Shown: piece after piece, positions 9,189 through 18,459 of the stretch
Layout of the letters: every line of letters begins with the position of its first letter
Position numbering within the stretch: position 1 is the first letter of the stretch
Origin: Variovorax sp. J22P240
GTDB lineage: Bacteria > Pseudomonadota > Gammaproteobacteria > Burkholderiales > Burkholderiaceae_C
NCBI RefSeq assembly: GCF_030316855.1
Contig: NZ_JASZYR010000004.1
Location: 1 to 64,000 of the forward strand
Length of the DNA stretch: 64,000 bases
Direction of reading: 5' to 3'
The notes under the pieces: generated by a model
Database searches by the model: none
Told to the model about the DNA's origin: nothing
The model's input: the letters and a program-made list of their open reading frames with translations, nothing else
Translations under genes and position numbers: made by a program

Positions 9189-10747
9189 AAACGCTGATTC
9201 GCGCGCTGGGCTTCGGCCTGGCCGGTCTTGCGCAGGCCGCCTCCATTGCCGCACCGTGGAACGGCCAGCCGCTGTGGTGGCTGCAACTGCTCTCGCTGGC
9301 CGCGCTGGTCTGGCAACTCGATGCATTGCGTTCGGGTGCTGCCGGCGGTCGCCGGCCGTTGCGCAGCGGAGCGCTCCACGGCTGGCTGTTCGCGACGGCC
9401 TGGCTCTGCGGCACCTTCTGGTGGCTCTTCATCTCGATGCACACCTACGGGGGGCTTGCGGCGCCGCTTGCCGCGATCGCCGTGCTCGCGCTCTCGGCAG
9501 CGCTGGCCTTGTACTACGCGCTGGCGTGCGCCCTGTTCGTGGCCTACGCGCCATCGAGTCCCTTGCGGGCCGCCGCGTTCTTCGCTGCGCTGTGGACGCT
9601 GGCCGAGTTGCTGCGCGGCAGCTGGTTCACCGGCTTTCCGTGGGGCGCGGGCGGTTATGCGCATGTCGATGGACCGCTGGCCGTCTACGCGCCCTGGCTC
9701 GGTGTCTACGGCATCGGCGCCGTGGCCACAGGCATCGCGACACTGGCGGCGCTCGCCTTCCGCAACGCCCGCGGCCGCGCATTTGCCGCACCGGTCGCCC
9801 TTGCGCTCGTCCTGCTTTGCGTGCCGGTGCTCCTCAGCACCTTGCGCGGGACGCCCTCCGACGATGCGGCCCGTTCACGCGGCCGCATCGGCATCGCGCT
9901 GCTCCAAGGCAACATCCCGCAGGATGAAAAATTCATCCCCAGCGGCGGCATCGTGACGGCGCTGCGCTGGTACGGCGAGCAGTTGCAGAAGGCGACTGCA
10001 CCGCTCGTCATCACGCCCGAGACCGCCTTGCCCCTGCTGCCCTCGCAATTGCCGCCAGGCTATCTGGAGGCCATCGCGGCGCGCTACGCCAGCGGCAGCC
10101 AGGCGGCCATCGTGGGCCTTCCGACGGGCAACGGCCAGTCCTACAGCAACGCGGTGCTGGGCTTCAAGCCCGGCGAAGCCGCGCCCTACCGCTACGAAAA
10201 GCACCACCTCGTTCCCTTCGGCGAGTTCATCCCGCGCATGTTCCGGTGGTTCACGGACATGATGAACATTCCCCTGGGCGACTTCCGCAGCGGTGGCCTC
10301 GCGCAAGCGCCCTTTGCCTGGCAGGGCCAGCGTATCGCGCCAAACATCTGCTACGAGGACTTGTTCGGCGACGAGATCGGCGCGAACTTCCGCAACGAGG
10401 CCGACGCGCCCACCGTGCTGCTCAACGTGAGCAACATCGCGTGGTTCGGCGACTCGATCGCGATCGACCAGCACCTTGCCATCTCGCGCATGCGGGCGCT
10501 GGAATTCCAGCGCCCGATGGTTCGCTCGACCAACACGGGTGCCACTGTCGTCATCGACCATCGCGGCCGCGTCACGCACGAGTTGCCGCGCCTCACGCGC
10601 GGCGTGCTGGAGGCCGAGGTCGAGGGCCGAGCGGGGCTCACGCCCTATGCCATGTGGGTGTCCCGCTTTCGCCTGTGGCCGTTGTGGGGCGCGGCGCTGC
10701 TGGTCGTCGCGGCGACGCTGATCTTTCGCCGCCGGCGCGCAGACTGA
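9185..10747 (+). CDS. lnt: apolipoprotein N-acyltransferase
   Basis: The 520-residue product has an N-terminal block of about six transmembrane helices (residues 5-215), then a periplasmic nitrilase-type domain, then a last C-terminal helix. The catalytic triad is visible as Glu in ITPETALPLLP, Lys in YEKHHLVPFGEF and Cys in PNICYEDLFG. It N-acylates the amino-terminal Cys of lipoproteins. The start is a TTG whose TTGA overlaps the corC stop (9185-9188), the same overlap arrangement seen at 1116-1119. Confidence 0.95.
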   Translation: MKTLIRALGFGLAGLAQAASIAAPWNGQPLWWLQLLSLAALVWQLDALRSGAAGGRRPLRSGALHGWLFATAWLCGTFWWLFISMHTYGGLAAPLAAIAVLALSAALALYYALACALFVAYAPSSPLRAAAFFAALWTLAELLRGSWFTGFPWGAGGYAHVDGPLAVYAPWLGVYGIGAVATGIATLAALAFRNARGRAFAAPVALALVLLCVPVLLSTLRGTPSDDAARSRGRIGIALLQGNIPQDEKFIPSGGIVTALRWYGEQLQKATAPLVITPETALPLLPSQLPPGYLEAIAARYASGSQAAIVGLPTGNGQSYSNAVLGFKPGEAAPYRYEKHHLVPFGEFIPRMFRWFTDMMNIPLGDFRSGGLAQAPFAWQGQRIAPNICYEDLFGDEIGANFRNEADAPTVLLNVSNIAWFGDSIAIDQHLAISRMRALEFQRPMVRSTNTGATVVIDHRGRVTHELPRLTRGVLEAEVEGRAGLTPYAMWVSRFRLWPLWGAALLVVAATLIFRRRRAD

Positions 10748-12094
<1,347 letters not shown>

Positions 12095-12098
12095 CTTA

Positions 12099-12183
12099 CC
12101 CCCAGGCTTCGCGCACTTCGTGTCGCTACGCCTTCCCCCTTGCAGGGGGCAATACCGGCGGACCGGCGGAGCCGGATCCGCGG
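12099..12183 (+). repeat. intergenic hairpin repeat, copy 2 (plus orientation)
   Basis: This 85-bp stretch repeats the blocks of 8185-8268 in inverted orientation: CACTTCGTGT, then CCCCCTTGCAGGGGG, then CGGACCGGCGGAGCCGGATCCG. It directly follows the asparaginase stop. Its first hairpin could act as a weak terminator, although no T-tract follows. Confidence 0.75.
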
Positions 12184-12276
12184 TATTTCTGCAAGAGGAG
12201 GGGCCGGCTGGCTGGCTCTTAAAATGATTGGTTCGCCGCGTGGGGCTCTTCCCTGCCGTGGCCACCCAGGGCTGAC

Positions 12277-13182
12277 ATGCTGACCTTCCAACAAATCATT
12301 CTCAAGCTTCAGGCCTACTGGGCCGACCAGGGCTGCGCGCTGCTGCAACCGTACGACATGGAGGTCGGCGCGGGCACTTCGCATACGGCCACCTTCCTGC
12401 GGGCACTCGGGCCGGAACCCTGGAAGGCTGCCTACGTGCAGCCGAGCCGCCGGCCCAAGGACGGGCGCTATGGCGAGAACCCGAACCGGCTGCAGCACTA
12501 CTACCAGTACCAGGTGGTGCTCAAACCAGCGCCGAGCAACATCCTCGAGCTCTACCTGGGCTCGCTCGAAGCGCTGGGCTTCGACCTGAAGAAGAACGAC
12601 ATCCGCTTCGTCGAGGACGATTGGGAGAACCCGACGCTCGGCGCGTGGGGGCTCGGCTGGGAGGTCTGGCTCAATGGCATGGAAGTCACGCAGTTCACTT
12701 ACTTTCAGCAGGTCGGCGGCATCGACTGCCGGCCGCTCACGGGTGAGATCACCTACGGGCTCGAACGGCTCGCGATGTACCTGCAGGGCGTGGACAACGT
12801 CTACAACCTGACGTGGACCGACGGCCTCAGCTACGGCGACGTCTACAAGCAGAACGAGGTCGAGCAGTCGACCTACAACTTCGAGCACAGCGACGCCGAC
12901 TTCCTCTTCACGGCCTTTGCCGCGCACGAGAAGCAGGCCAAGAACCTCATGGAACAACAGCTCGCGCTGCCGGCCTACGAGCAGGTGCTCAAGGCTGCTC
13001 ACTGCTTCAACCTGCTGGACGCGCGTGGTGCGATCAGCGTGACCGAGCGCGCGGCCTACATCGGCCGCATCCGCAACCTCGCGCGCAACGTCGCGCAGAG
13101 CTACTACGAGAGCCGCGAACGGCTCGGATTCCCGATGGCGCCGCGCGAGTGGGTCGCACAGATCACGAAGAAGGCGGCCTGA
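12277..13182 (+). CDS. glyQ: glycine--tRNA ligase, alpha subunit
   Basis: The 301-residue sequence is the highly conserved class II catalytic subunit of the bacterial alpha2beta2 glycyl-tRNA synthetase. It opens [20 protein letters not shown] and contains the motif-2 region [20 protein letters not shown]. It forms glycyl-adenylate and charges tRNA-Gly together with GlyS, whose gene follows after 3 bases. A TAAAAT -10-like hexamer sits at 12220-12225, but I cannot see a clear -35. Confidence 0.98.
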   Translation: MLTFQQIILKLQAYWADQGCALLQPYDMEVGAGTSHTATFLRALGPEPWKAAYVQPSRRPKDGRYGENPNRLQHYYQYQVVLKPAPSNILELYLGSLEALGFDLKKNDIRFVEDDWENPTLGAWGLGWEVWLNGMEVTQFTYFQQVGGIDCRPLTGEITYGLERLAMYLQGVDNVYNLTWTDGLSYGDVYKQNEVEQSTYNFEHSDADFLFTAFAAHEKQAKNLMEQQLALPAYEQVLKAAHCFNLLDARGAISVTERAAYIGRIRNLARNVAQSYYESRERLGFPMAPREWVAQITKKAA

Positions 13183-13185
13183 TCG

Positions 13186-15330
13186 ATGACCACCCCCAAG
13201 AACAACCTGCTTGTCGAACTCTTCGTCGAGGAACTGCCCCCCAAGGCGCTGAAGAAACTCGGCGATGCCTTTGCCTCCGTGCTGCGCGACCAACTCGTCG
13301 CGCAGGGACTGGCCGATGCCGGCTCGGTGATGACCGCCTACGCTTCGCCGCGCCGGCTCGCCGCGCATCTGACCGATGTGCTCGCGCAGGCCGCCGACAA
13401 GGCCGTCTCGCAGAAGCTCATGCCGGTGACGGTGGGTCTCGATGCATCGGGCAACGCAACGCCAGCGCTGCTCAAGCGCCTGGGTGCGCTGGGCGCCGAT
13501 GCATCGGCCGTGCCGGGACTGCGCCGCGCCATGGACGGCAAGGCCGAGGCGCTGTTCTTCGAGAGCACCGCCAAGGGCGCGACGCTGGCCGAAGGCCTGC
13601 AGAAGGCGCTGGCCGAGTCGATCGCCAAGCTGCCGATCCCGAAGGTCATGAGCTACCAGCTCGAAACCGGCTGCGAGCTGCCGGGCTGGAGCAGCGTCAG
13701 TTTCGTGCGCCCGGCGCATGGTCTGGTCGCGCTGCACGGCGACACGGTTGTTCCGGTCGAGGCGCTGGGCCTGAAGGCAGGACGCGAGACGCACGGTCAC
13801 CGCTTCGAAGCGACTGTCGATCCCATCGTGCTGCGCGACGCCAACCACTACGCGGAGCAACTGACCGACGACGGCGCCGTCATCCCTGGCTTCGAGGCTC
13901 GCCGCTCCGAAATCGCACGCCAGCTCGCCGATGCCGCCGTGAAGGTGGGCGGCGGCACGCAGCCGGTTCTCGATGATGCGCTGCTCGACGAGGTCACCGC
14001 GCTGGTCGAGCGCCCGAACGTGCTGGTCTGCGAATTCGAACGCGAGTTTCTCGACGTGCCACAGGAGTGCCTCATCCTCACGATGAAGGCCAACCAGAAG
14101 TACTTCCCTCTGCTCGACGCAGCCGGCCGCCTGACCAACAAGTTCCTGGTCGTCAGCAACATCCGGCCCGACGATGCCAGTGCCGTGATCGGCGGCAACG
14201 AGCGCGTCGTGCGCCCGCGCCTCGCCGATGCCAAGTTCTTCTTCGACCAGGACCGCAAGAAGTCGCTGGCCTCGCGCGTCGATTCGCTGGCCAAGGTCGT
14301 CTATCACAACAAGCTCGGCACGCAGGGCGAGCGGGTGCGGCGTGTGATGCAGATCGCGCGCCTCGTCGGCGAACAGTTGGGCGCCGCGAGCGACGATTCG
14401 AGGCTGGCCGCGCATGCAGTGCAGGCAGCGCAACTTGCCAAGGCCGACCTCGTGACGGACATGGTCGGCGAATTCCCCGAGCTTCAGGGGACGATGGGTC
14501 GCTACTACGCATTGCACGACGGGCTCGATCCGTTGGTGGCCGACGCGATCGAAGATCACTACAAGCCTCGCTTCGCCGGCGACACGTTGCCGCGCAGCAT
14601 GGTGGGCGTTGCCGTCGCGTTGGCCGACAAGCTCGAAACGCTGGTCGGCATGTTCGGCATCGGCAATTTGCCCACCGGGGATCGCGATCCATTTGCGCTG
14701 CGTCGTCATGCCCTGGGCGTGGTGCGCATGCTCATCGAGCGTTCGCTGCCGTTGCAGTTCTATGAACTGACGCGCCAGGCATTCGGGGTGTTCCCGCCGG
14801 GCCTCCTGGAGGATCGAAGCGTCGAACTCGACGAGTTCCTCATCGAACGTCTCAAGAGCTATTTCAAGGACGAAGGCTATTCCGCCGTCGAGATCGATGC
14901 AGCGGTGTACGTGCGCAAGCTCGGGGTGTGGGCGACTATTCCCAAGCGCCTCGATGCCGTCCGCGCCTTTGCGTCGTTGCCCGAAGCACCGGCACTCGCC
15001 GCGGCCAACAAGCGCATCGGCAACATCCTCAAGAAGTCGCCCGAAGCCGACGCCCACGTGAGCGAACTGCTTCTGCACGAGCCCGCCGAGAAGGCGCTCC
15101 ACGCCGCCATGCAGCAGATCGTGCCGCAGGCCAATGCCCAGTTCGACGAAGGCGACTACACCGCATCGCTGCAGACCCTGGCCGCGCTGCGCGCACCCGT
15201 CGACGCCTTCTTCGATGGCGTGATGGTGAACGCCGAGCAGTCCGATCTGCGCCTCAACCGCCTCGGCCTGCTGATGTTGCTGCACAACGCGATGAACCGC
15301 GTCGCGCAGCTCGAACTTCTCGCCGCCTGA
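13186..15330 (+). CDS. glyS: glycine--tRNA ligase, beta subunit
   Basis: The 714-residue product has the typical GlyS start (NLLVELFVEELPPKALKKLG), the conserved middle (LILTMKANQKYFPLLD, GDRDPFALRRHALGVVRML) and a C-terminal anticodon-binding-like domain with the FDGVMVN element. It recognises tRNA-Gly and completes the alpha2beta2 enzyme. It is co-transcribed with glyQ and is followed 18 bases later by gmhB. Confidence 0.98.
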   Translation: MTTPKNNLLVELFVEELPPKALKKLGDAFASVLRDQLVAQGLADAGSVMTAYASPRRLAAHLTDVLAQAADKAVSQKLMPVTVGLDASGNATPALLKRLGALGADASAVPGLRRAMDGKAEALFFESTAKGATLAEGLQKALAESIAKLPIPKVMSYQLETGCELPGWSSVSFVRPAHGLVALHGDTVVPVEALGLKAGRETHGHRFEATVDPIVLRDANHYAEQLTDDGAVIPGFEARRSEIARQLADAAVKVGGGTQPVLDDALLDEVTALVERPNVLVCEFEREFLDVPQECLILTMKANQKYFPLLDAAGRLTNKFLVVSNIRPDDASAVIGGNERVVRPRLADAKFFFDQDRKKSLASRVDSLAKVVYHNKLGTQGERVRRVMQIARLVGEQLGAASDDSRLAAHAVQAAQLAKADLVTDMVGEFPELQGTMGRYYALHDGLDPLVADAIEDHYKPRFAGDTLPRSMVGVAVALADKLETLVGMFGIGNLPTGDRDPFALRRHALGVVRMLIERSLPLQFYELTRQAFGVFPPGLLEDRSVELDEFLIERLKSYFKDEGYSAVEIDAAVYVRKLGVWATIPKRLDAVRAFASLPEAPALAAANKRIGNILKKSPEADAHVSELLLHEPAEKALHAAMQQIVPQANAQFDEGDYTASLQTLAALRAPVDAFFDGVMVNAEQSDLRLNRLGLLMLLHNAMNRVAQLELLAA

Positions 15331-15348
15331 CCCCACGATCGACACGCC

Positions 15349-15924
15349 ATGAAACTCGTCATCCTCGACCGCAACGGCAGCCTCAACGTGCACCGCGAGG
15401 ACTTCGTGAAGAGCGACATCGAGTGGACGCCGCTGCCCGGCGCGCTCGAAGCCGTCGCCCGGCTCAACCATGCGGGCTGGCACGTCGTCATCGCATCGAA
15501 CCAGTCCGGCCTCGGCCGCGGCCTGTTCGACGTCGCGTCGCTCAACGCCATGCACGCGAAGATGCACAAGATGCTAGCGGCCGTCGGAGGCCGCGTCGAA
15601 GCCGTGTTCTATTGCCCGCACAGTCCCGACGAAGGCTGCGATTGCCGCAAGCCGAAGCCGGGCCTGTTCCGCCAGATCGGTGAACGCTTCGGCGTCGATC
15701 TGGCCCACGTGCCCACCGCCGGCGACAGCCTGCGCGACCTCCAGGCCGGCGCCGACGCCGGCTGCGAGCCGCACCTGCTGCTCACCGGCATGGGCGCGGC
15801 CTGCCGTGGCGTGCCGCTGCCGCCCGACTATCCGCCCAACACCATCGTGCACGAGGACCTTCCCGCCTTCGTCGATTTCCTGCTCCAGCGAGAAGAGCAA
15901 GCCGCCCTGAAGGTTGCCGTCTGA
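15349..15924 (+). CDS. gmhB: HAD-family D-glycero-D-manno-heptose-1,7-bisphosphate 7-phosphatase, with an altered motif I
   Basis: The 191-residue protein matches GmhB in length and layout: HAD motif II (IASNQSGLGRG), the zinc-binding CPHSPDEGCDC, the Lys in RKPKP and motif IV (AGDSLRDLQAG). GmhB removes the 7-phosphate from heptose bisphosphate for LPS core synthesis. Motif I reads LDRNGSLN where active enzymes have DRDGT/S. The first Asp (residue 7) is present, but the second, the general acid/base, is Asn (AAC codon). Activity may be reduced or altered. It sits between glyS and plsC, overlapping the latter by one base (TGATG). Confidence 0.88.
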   Translation: MKLVILDRNGSLNVHREDFVKSDIEWTPLPGALEAVARLNHAGWHVVIASNQSGLGRGLFDVASLNAMHAKMHKMLAAVGGRVEAVFYCPHSPDEGCDCRKPKPGLFRQIGERFGVDLAHVPTAGDSLRDLQAGADAGCEPHLLLTGMGAACRGVPLPPDYPPNTIVHEDLPAFVDFLLQREEQAALKVAV

Positions 15925-16688
15925 TGTCCTTGATCCGTTCCATCGTCCACGCACTGTGGATGCTCGTCACCGTGATCCCCTGGGGGATCATCATGTGCGT
16001 CTGCTCCATCTGGAAGCGTGGCATTCCGCTGTACTGGATGGCCGTGCAATGGCTCAGCTGGGCCATCGGTGGCGCGCGGGTGTTGCTGGGCATCCGCACC
16101 CGCGTCACCGGCATGGAGAACCTGCCGACCGACAAGCTCGCCGGTGCCGTGCTCCTGGTCAAGCACCAGTCGACCTTCGAGACCTTCCTCATGCCCACGC
16201 TGATGCCGCATCCGCTGGCCTTCGTGTTCAAGAGGGAGCTGATCTACGTGCCCTTCTTCGGCTGGGCCATGGCCCGGCTCGACATGATCCACATCGACCG
16301 CAGCCAGCGCACCCAGGCGTTCAACAAGGTCGTCGCGCAAGGCCGCAAGCTGTTGGAGCAGGGCATCTGGATCATCATGTTCCCCGAGGGCACACGAATT
16401 CCGCGCGGCCAGCAAGGCACCTACAAGACCGGCGGCACGCGGCTCGCCTGCGAGACCGGTGTGCCCGTCATCCCCGTCGCCGTCACCTCGGCGAAGGTCT
16501 GGCCGCGCAAGGCCTTCATCAAGCGTCCGGGCGTGGTCGACGTGTCGATCGGCCCGGCCATCCCCAGTGTCGGCCGACGGCCTGACGAACTGATGCGCGA
16601 AGTCGAGGCCTGGATCGAAAGCGAGATGCGCCGGCTCGACCCCGAGGCCTACGCGCCCGCGGCCTCGGCGGCATCGACGACCGCCTGA
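15924..16688 (+). CDS. plsC: 1-acyl-sn-glycerol-3-phosphate acyltransferase
   Basis: This 254-residue protein begins with two hydrophobic segments (residues 5-50). It has the acyltransferase motifs KHQSTFET (HX4E in place of the common HX4D) and FPEGTRIPRG. It transfers an acyl chain to lysophosphatidic acid to make phosphatidic acid at the inner membrane. The Glu in the first motif is, as I recall, common in this Burkholderiales subgroup. The start codon shares its A with the gmhB stop, which indicates coupled translation. Confidence 0.92.
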   Translation: MSLIRSIVHALWMLVTVIPWGIIMCVCSIWKRGIPLYWMAVQWLSWAIGGARVLLGIRTRVTGMENLPTDKLAGAVLLVKHQSTFETFLMPTLMPHPLAFVFKRELIYVPFFGWAMARLDMIHIDRSQRTQAFNKVVAQGRKLLEQGIWIIMFPEGTRIPRGQQGTYKTGGTRLACETGVPVIPVAVTSAKVWPRKAFIKRPGVVDVSIGPAIPSVGRRPDELMREVEAWIESEMRRLDPEAYAPAASAASTTA

Positions 16689-16702
16689 ACCACCTTCCCG
16701 AC

Positions 16703-17608
16703 ATGCGCAGTCTGCTGCAGTTCACGCTCGATCTCTTCGACGCTCCTGCAGCCGTCGAGTCGCCGCCGGCCGTTCGCCCGGCCGAGCCCCGGACACCGCC
16801 GGCGCCCGGCAGCAACCTGCCGTCGATCTCGCTCGCCGACGCCCTGAGCCCCGCGAGCTTCGTCCACCCGCGCGCCTCGCGCGAACTCATGCTGGGCCCT
16901 GCCCGCGTGGCCTACGAGTTCACGCGCGGCAAGCGCCGCACCATCGGCTTCGTTGTCGGGGCCGATGGCCTGTCGGTGCGCGCGCCGCGCTGGGTGGCGC
17001 TGCGCGACGTCGATGCGGCTGTGCTCGAGAAGTCCGACTGGATCCTGCGCAAGCTGGCCGAGACGCAGCAGCGCCACGCACGGCTCGAAGCCGCGCGCAT
17101 CGAGTGGAAGGATGGCGTGACCTTTCCCTTCCTGGGCCAGGACGTGACCGTGCGACTCGACCCGCACCACGCCTTCGACGGCATCGGCGCGGTGCTCGAC
17201 GCGTGCACGGAAGACGGCCCGCGCACCCTGCGTCTCGCGGTGGCCAACAACGCCACGTCGGCGCAGATCCGTGACGCCGCCCAAGCCTGGCTCATGCGGC
17301 AGGCGCGTCGCATCTTCATCGAACGACTCGATCACTTCGCGCCGCGACTCGGGGTGAAGTGGAACAAGCTGTCGCTGTCGAACGCATCGACGCGCTGGGG
17401 CAGCGCGAGTGTGGATGGCGCCATCCGGCTGCATTGGCGGCTCGTGCATTTCCGCATGTCGGTGATCGACTATGTGGTGGCGCATGAGCTGAGCCATCTG
17501 CGCGTGATGGACCACAGTGCGCGGTTCTGGGAGACGGTGGAGAGCGTGGTGCCGGACTATGAGCTGTTGCGCAGGCAACTCAAGGATGAGCCAGTGCCGC
17601 GCTGGTGA
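16703..17608 (+). CDS. YgjP-like zinc metallopeptidase-domain protein (DUF45 / SprT-like)
   Basis: The 301-residue product has a C-terminal metal-binding helix, VVAHELSHLRVMDHSARFW, with HExxH and a third His 6 residues on. Upstream are the family elements RRTIGFVVGADGLSVRAPRW and KLSLSNASTRWGSAS. YgjP-family proteins are cytoplasmic putative metallohydrolases whose substrates are poorly defined. The first 60 residues are proline- and alanine-rich and probably disordered. It follows plsC by 14 bases and is likely part of the same transcription unit. Confidence 0.88.
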   Translation: MRSLLQFTLDLFDAPAAVESPPAVRPAEPRTPPAPGSNLPSISLADALSPASFVHPRASRELMLGPARVAYEFTRGKRRTIGFVVGADGLSVRAPRWVALRDVDAAVLEKSDWILRKLAETQQRHARLEAARIEWKDGVTFPFLGQDVTVRLDPHHAFDGIGAVLDACTEDGPRTLRLAVANNATSAQIRDAAQAWLMRQARRIFIERLDHFAPRLGVKWNKLSLSNASTRWGSASVDGAIRLHWRLVHFRMSVIDYVVAHELSHLRVMDHSARFWETVESVVPDYELLRRQLKDEPVPRW

Positions 17609-17665
17609 GGTGACGCGACGGTCGAGTAGCCTCGTGCCATCCAAGGTGCGAAGGAGACAGTGAAC

Positions 17666-18451
17666 ATGTACGTGGAAACAGGCGGCGAAGGTGCGGACCT
17701 TCTCCTCATGCTGCATGGAATGGGCGCGACGGGCGCTGTGTGGTCGCCCATGTGCGCGGAGGCCGGCCATCGCTGGAGCGGCCGCTGGCTGTCCCTGGAC
17801 TTGCCCGGCCACGGCAAGTCCGCCCGACTGAACTCTTATGCCATCGGCCAGTACGCCGCGAGCGTCGGGCGCGCCGCGCTGCCGCACATTCATCCCGAAG
17901 GACGCCTCGTGGTTCTCGGACACTCGCTGGGCGGCGTGATCGCTCTGGCCCTGGCGACGGGCTGGTTCGGGATCAGACCCCATCAGGTCTTCGGTGTCGG
18001 CATCAAGATCGCATGGAGCGACGATGAACTCCGCCGCATGCAGACGCTTGCCTCCCAGCCTGCCAAGTGGTTCTCCACGGAAGGAGAAGCGTGGGAGCGA
18101 TACCTGAAGGTCGCCGGCCTTGCCGGGATCGCGAATGCAACATCACCCGTCGCCGCGAGGGGCATCGCGCGTGATGGCGATGGGTGGCGTCTCGCGATGG
18201 ACCCCGGAGCCCATGCCGTGGGCAAACCGCCTCTGTCCGAACTGATGGCGCTGGCCCGCTGCCCTGTCCATCTCGGTCGCGGGCGAGATGACGCGCTGGT
18301 GACGATGGAGCACATGCGTGCCCTCGATCCCGATGCCAGGGATCTCGGACCGAATGGTCACAACGTGATGGTCGAGGCGCCCGGGCGGGTCTGGGATTGG
18401 GTCACCGAACCATCGAGACTGGCGGCACCTTCGATCTCGATGCCGAACTGA
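17666..18451 (+). CDS. alpha/beta-hydrolase
   Basis: The protein has an alpha/beta-hydrolase layout: oxyanion region LMLHGMGATGAVW, nucleophile elbow VVLGHSLGGVIAL, an acid Asp near LGRGRDDALVT and a late His in LGPNGHNVMVEAP. No signal peptide is present, so it is cytoplasmic. An in-frame GTG at 17660 lies only 3 bases after AAGGAG, whereas the ATG at 17666 has the normal 9-base spacing; I chose the ATG. The substrate is unknown. Confidence 0.85.
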   Translation: MYVETGGEGADLLLMLHGMGATGAVWSPMCAEAGHRWSGRWLSLDLPGHGKSARLNSYAIGQYAASVGRAALPHIHPEGRLVVLGHSLGGVIALALATGWFGIRPHQVFGVGIKIAWSDDELRRMQTLASQPAKWFSTEGEAWERYLKVAGLAGIANATSPVAARGIARDGDGWRLAMDPGAHAVGKPPLSELMALARCPVHLGRGRDDALVTMEHMRALDPDARDLGPNGHNVMVEAPGRVWDWVTEPSRLAAPSISMPN

Positions 18452-18459
18452 ACATCGGC

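Noticed and set aside
12099..12183. A CRISPR or transposon end at the CCCCCTTGCAGGGGG hairpin
   Set aside because: There is no repeat-spacer periodicity, no target-site duplication and no transposase gene nearby; it fits a dispersed intergenic element better.
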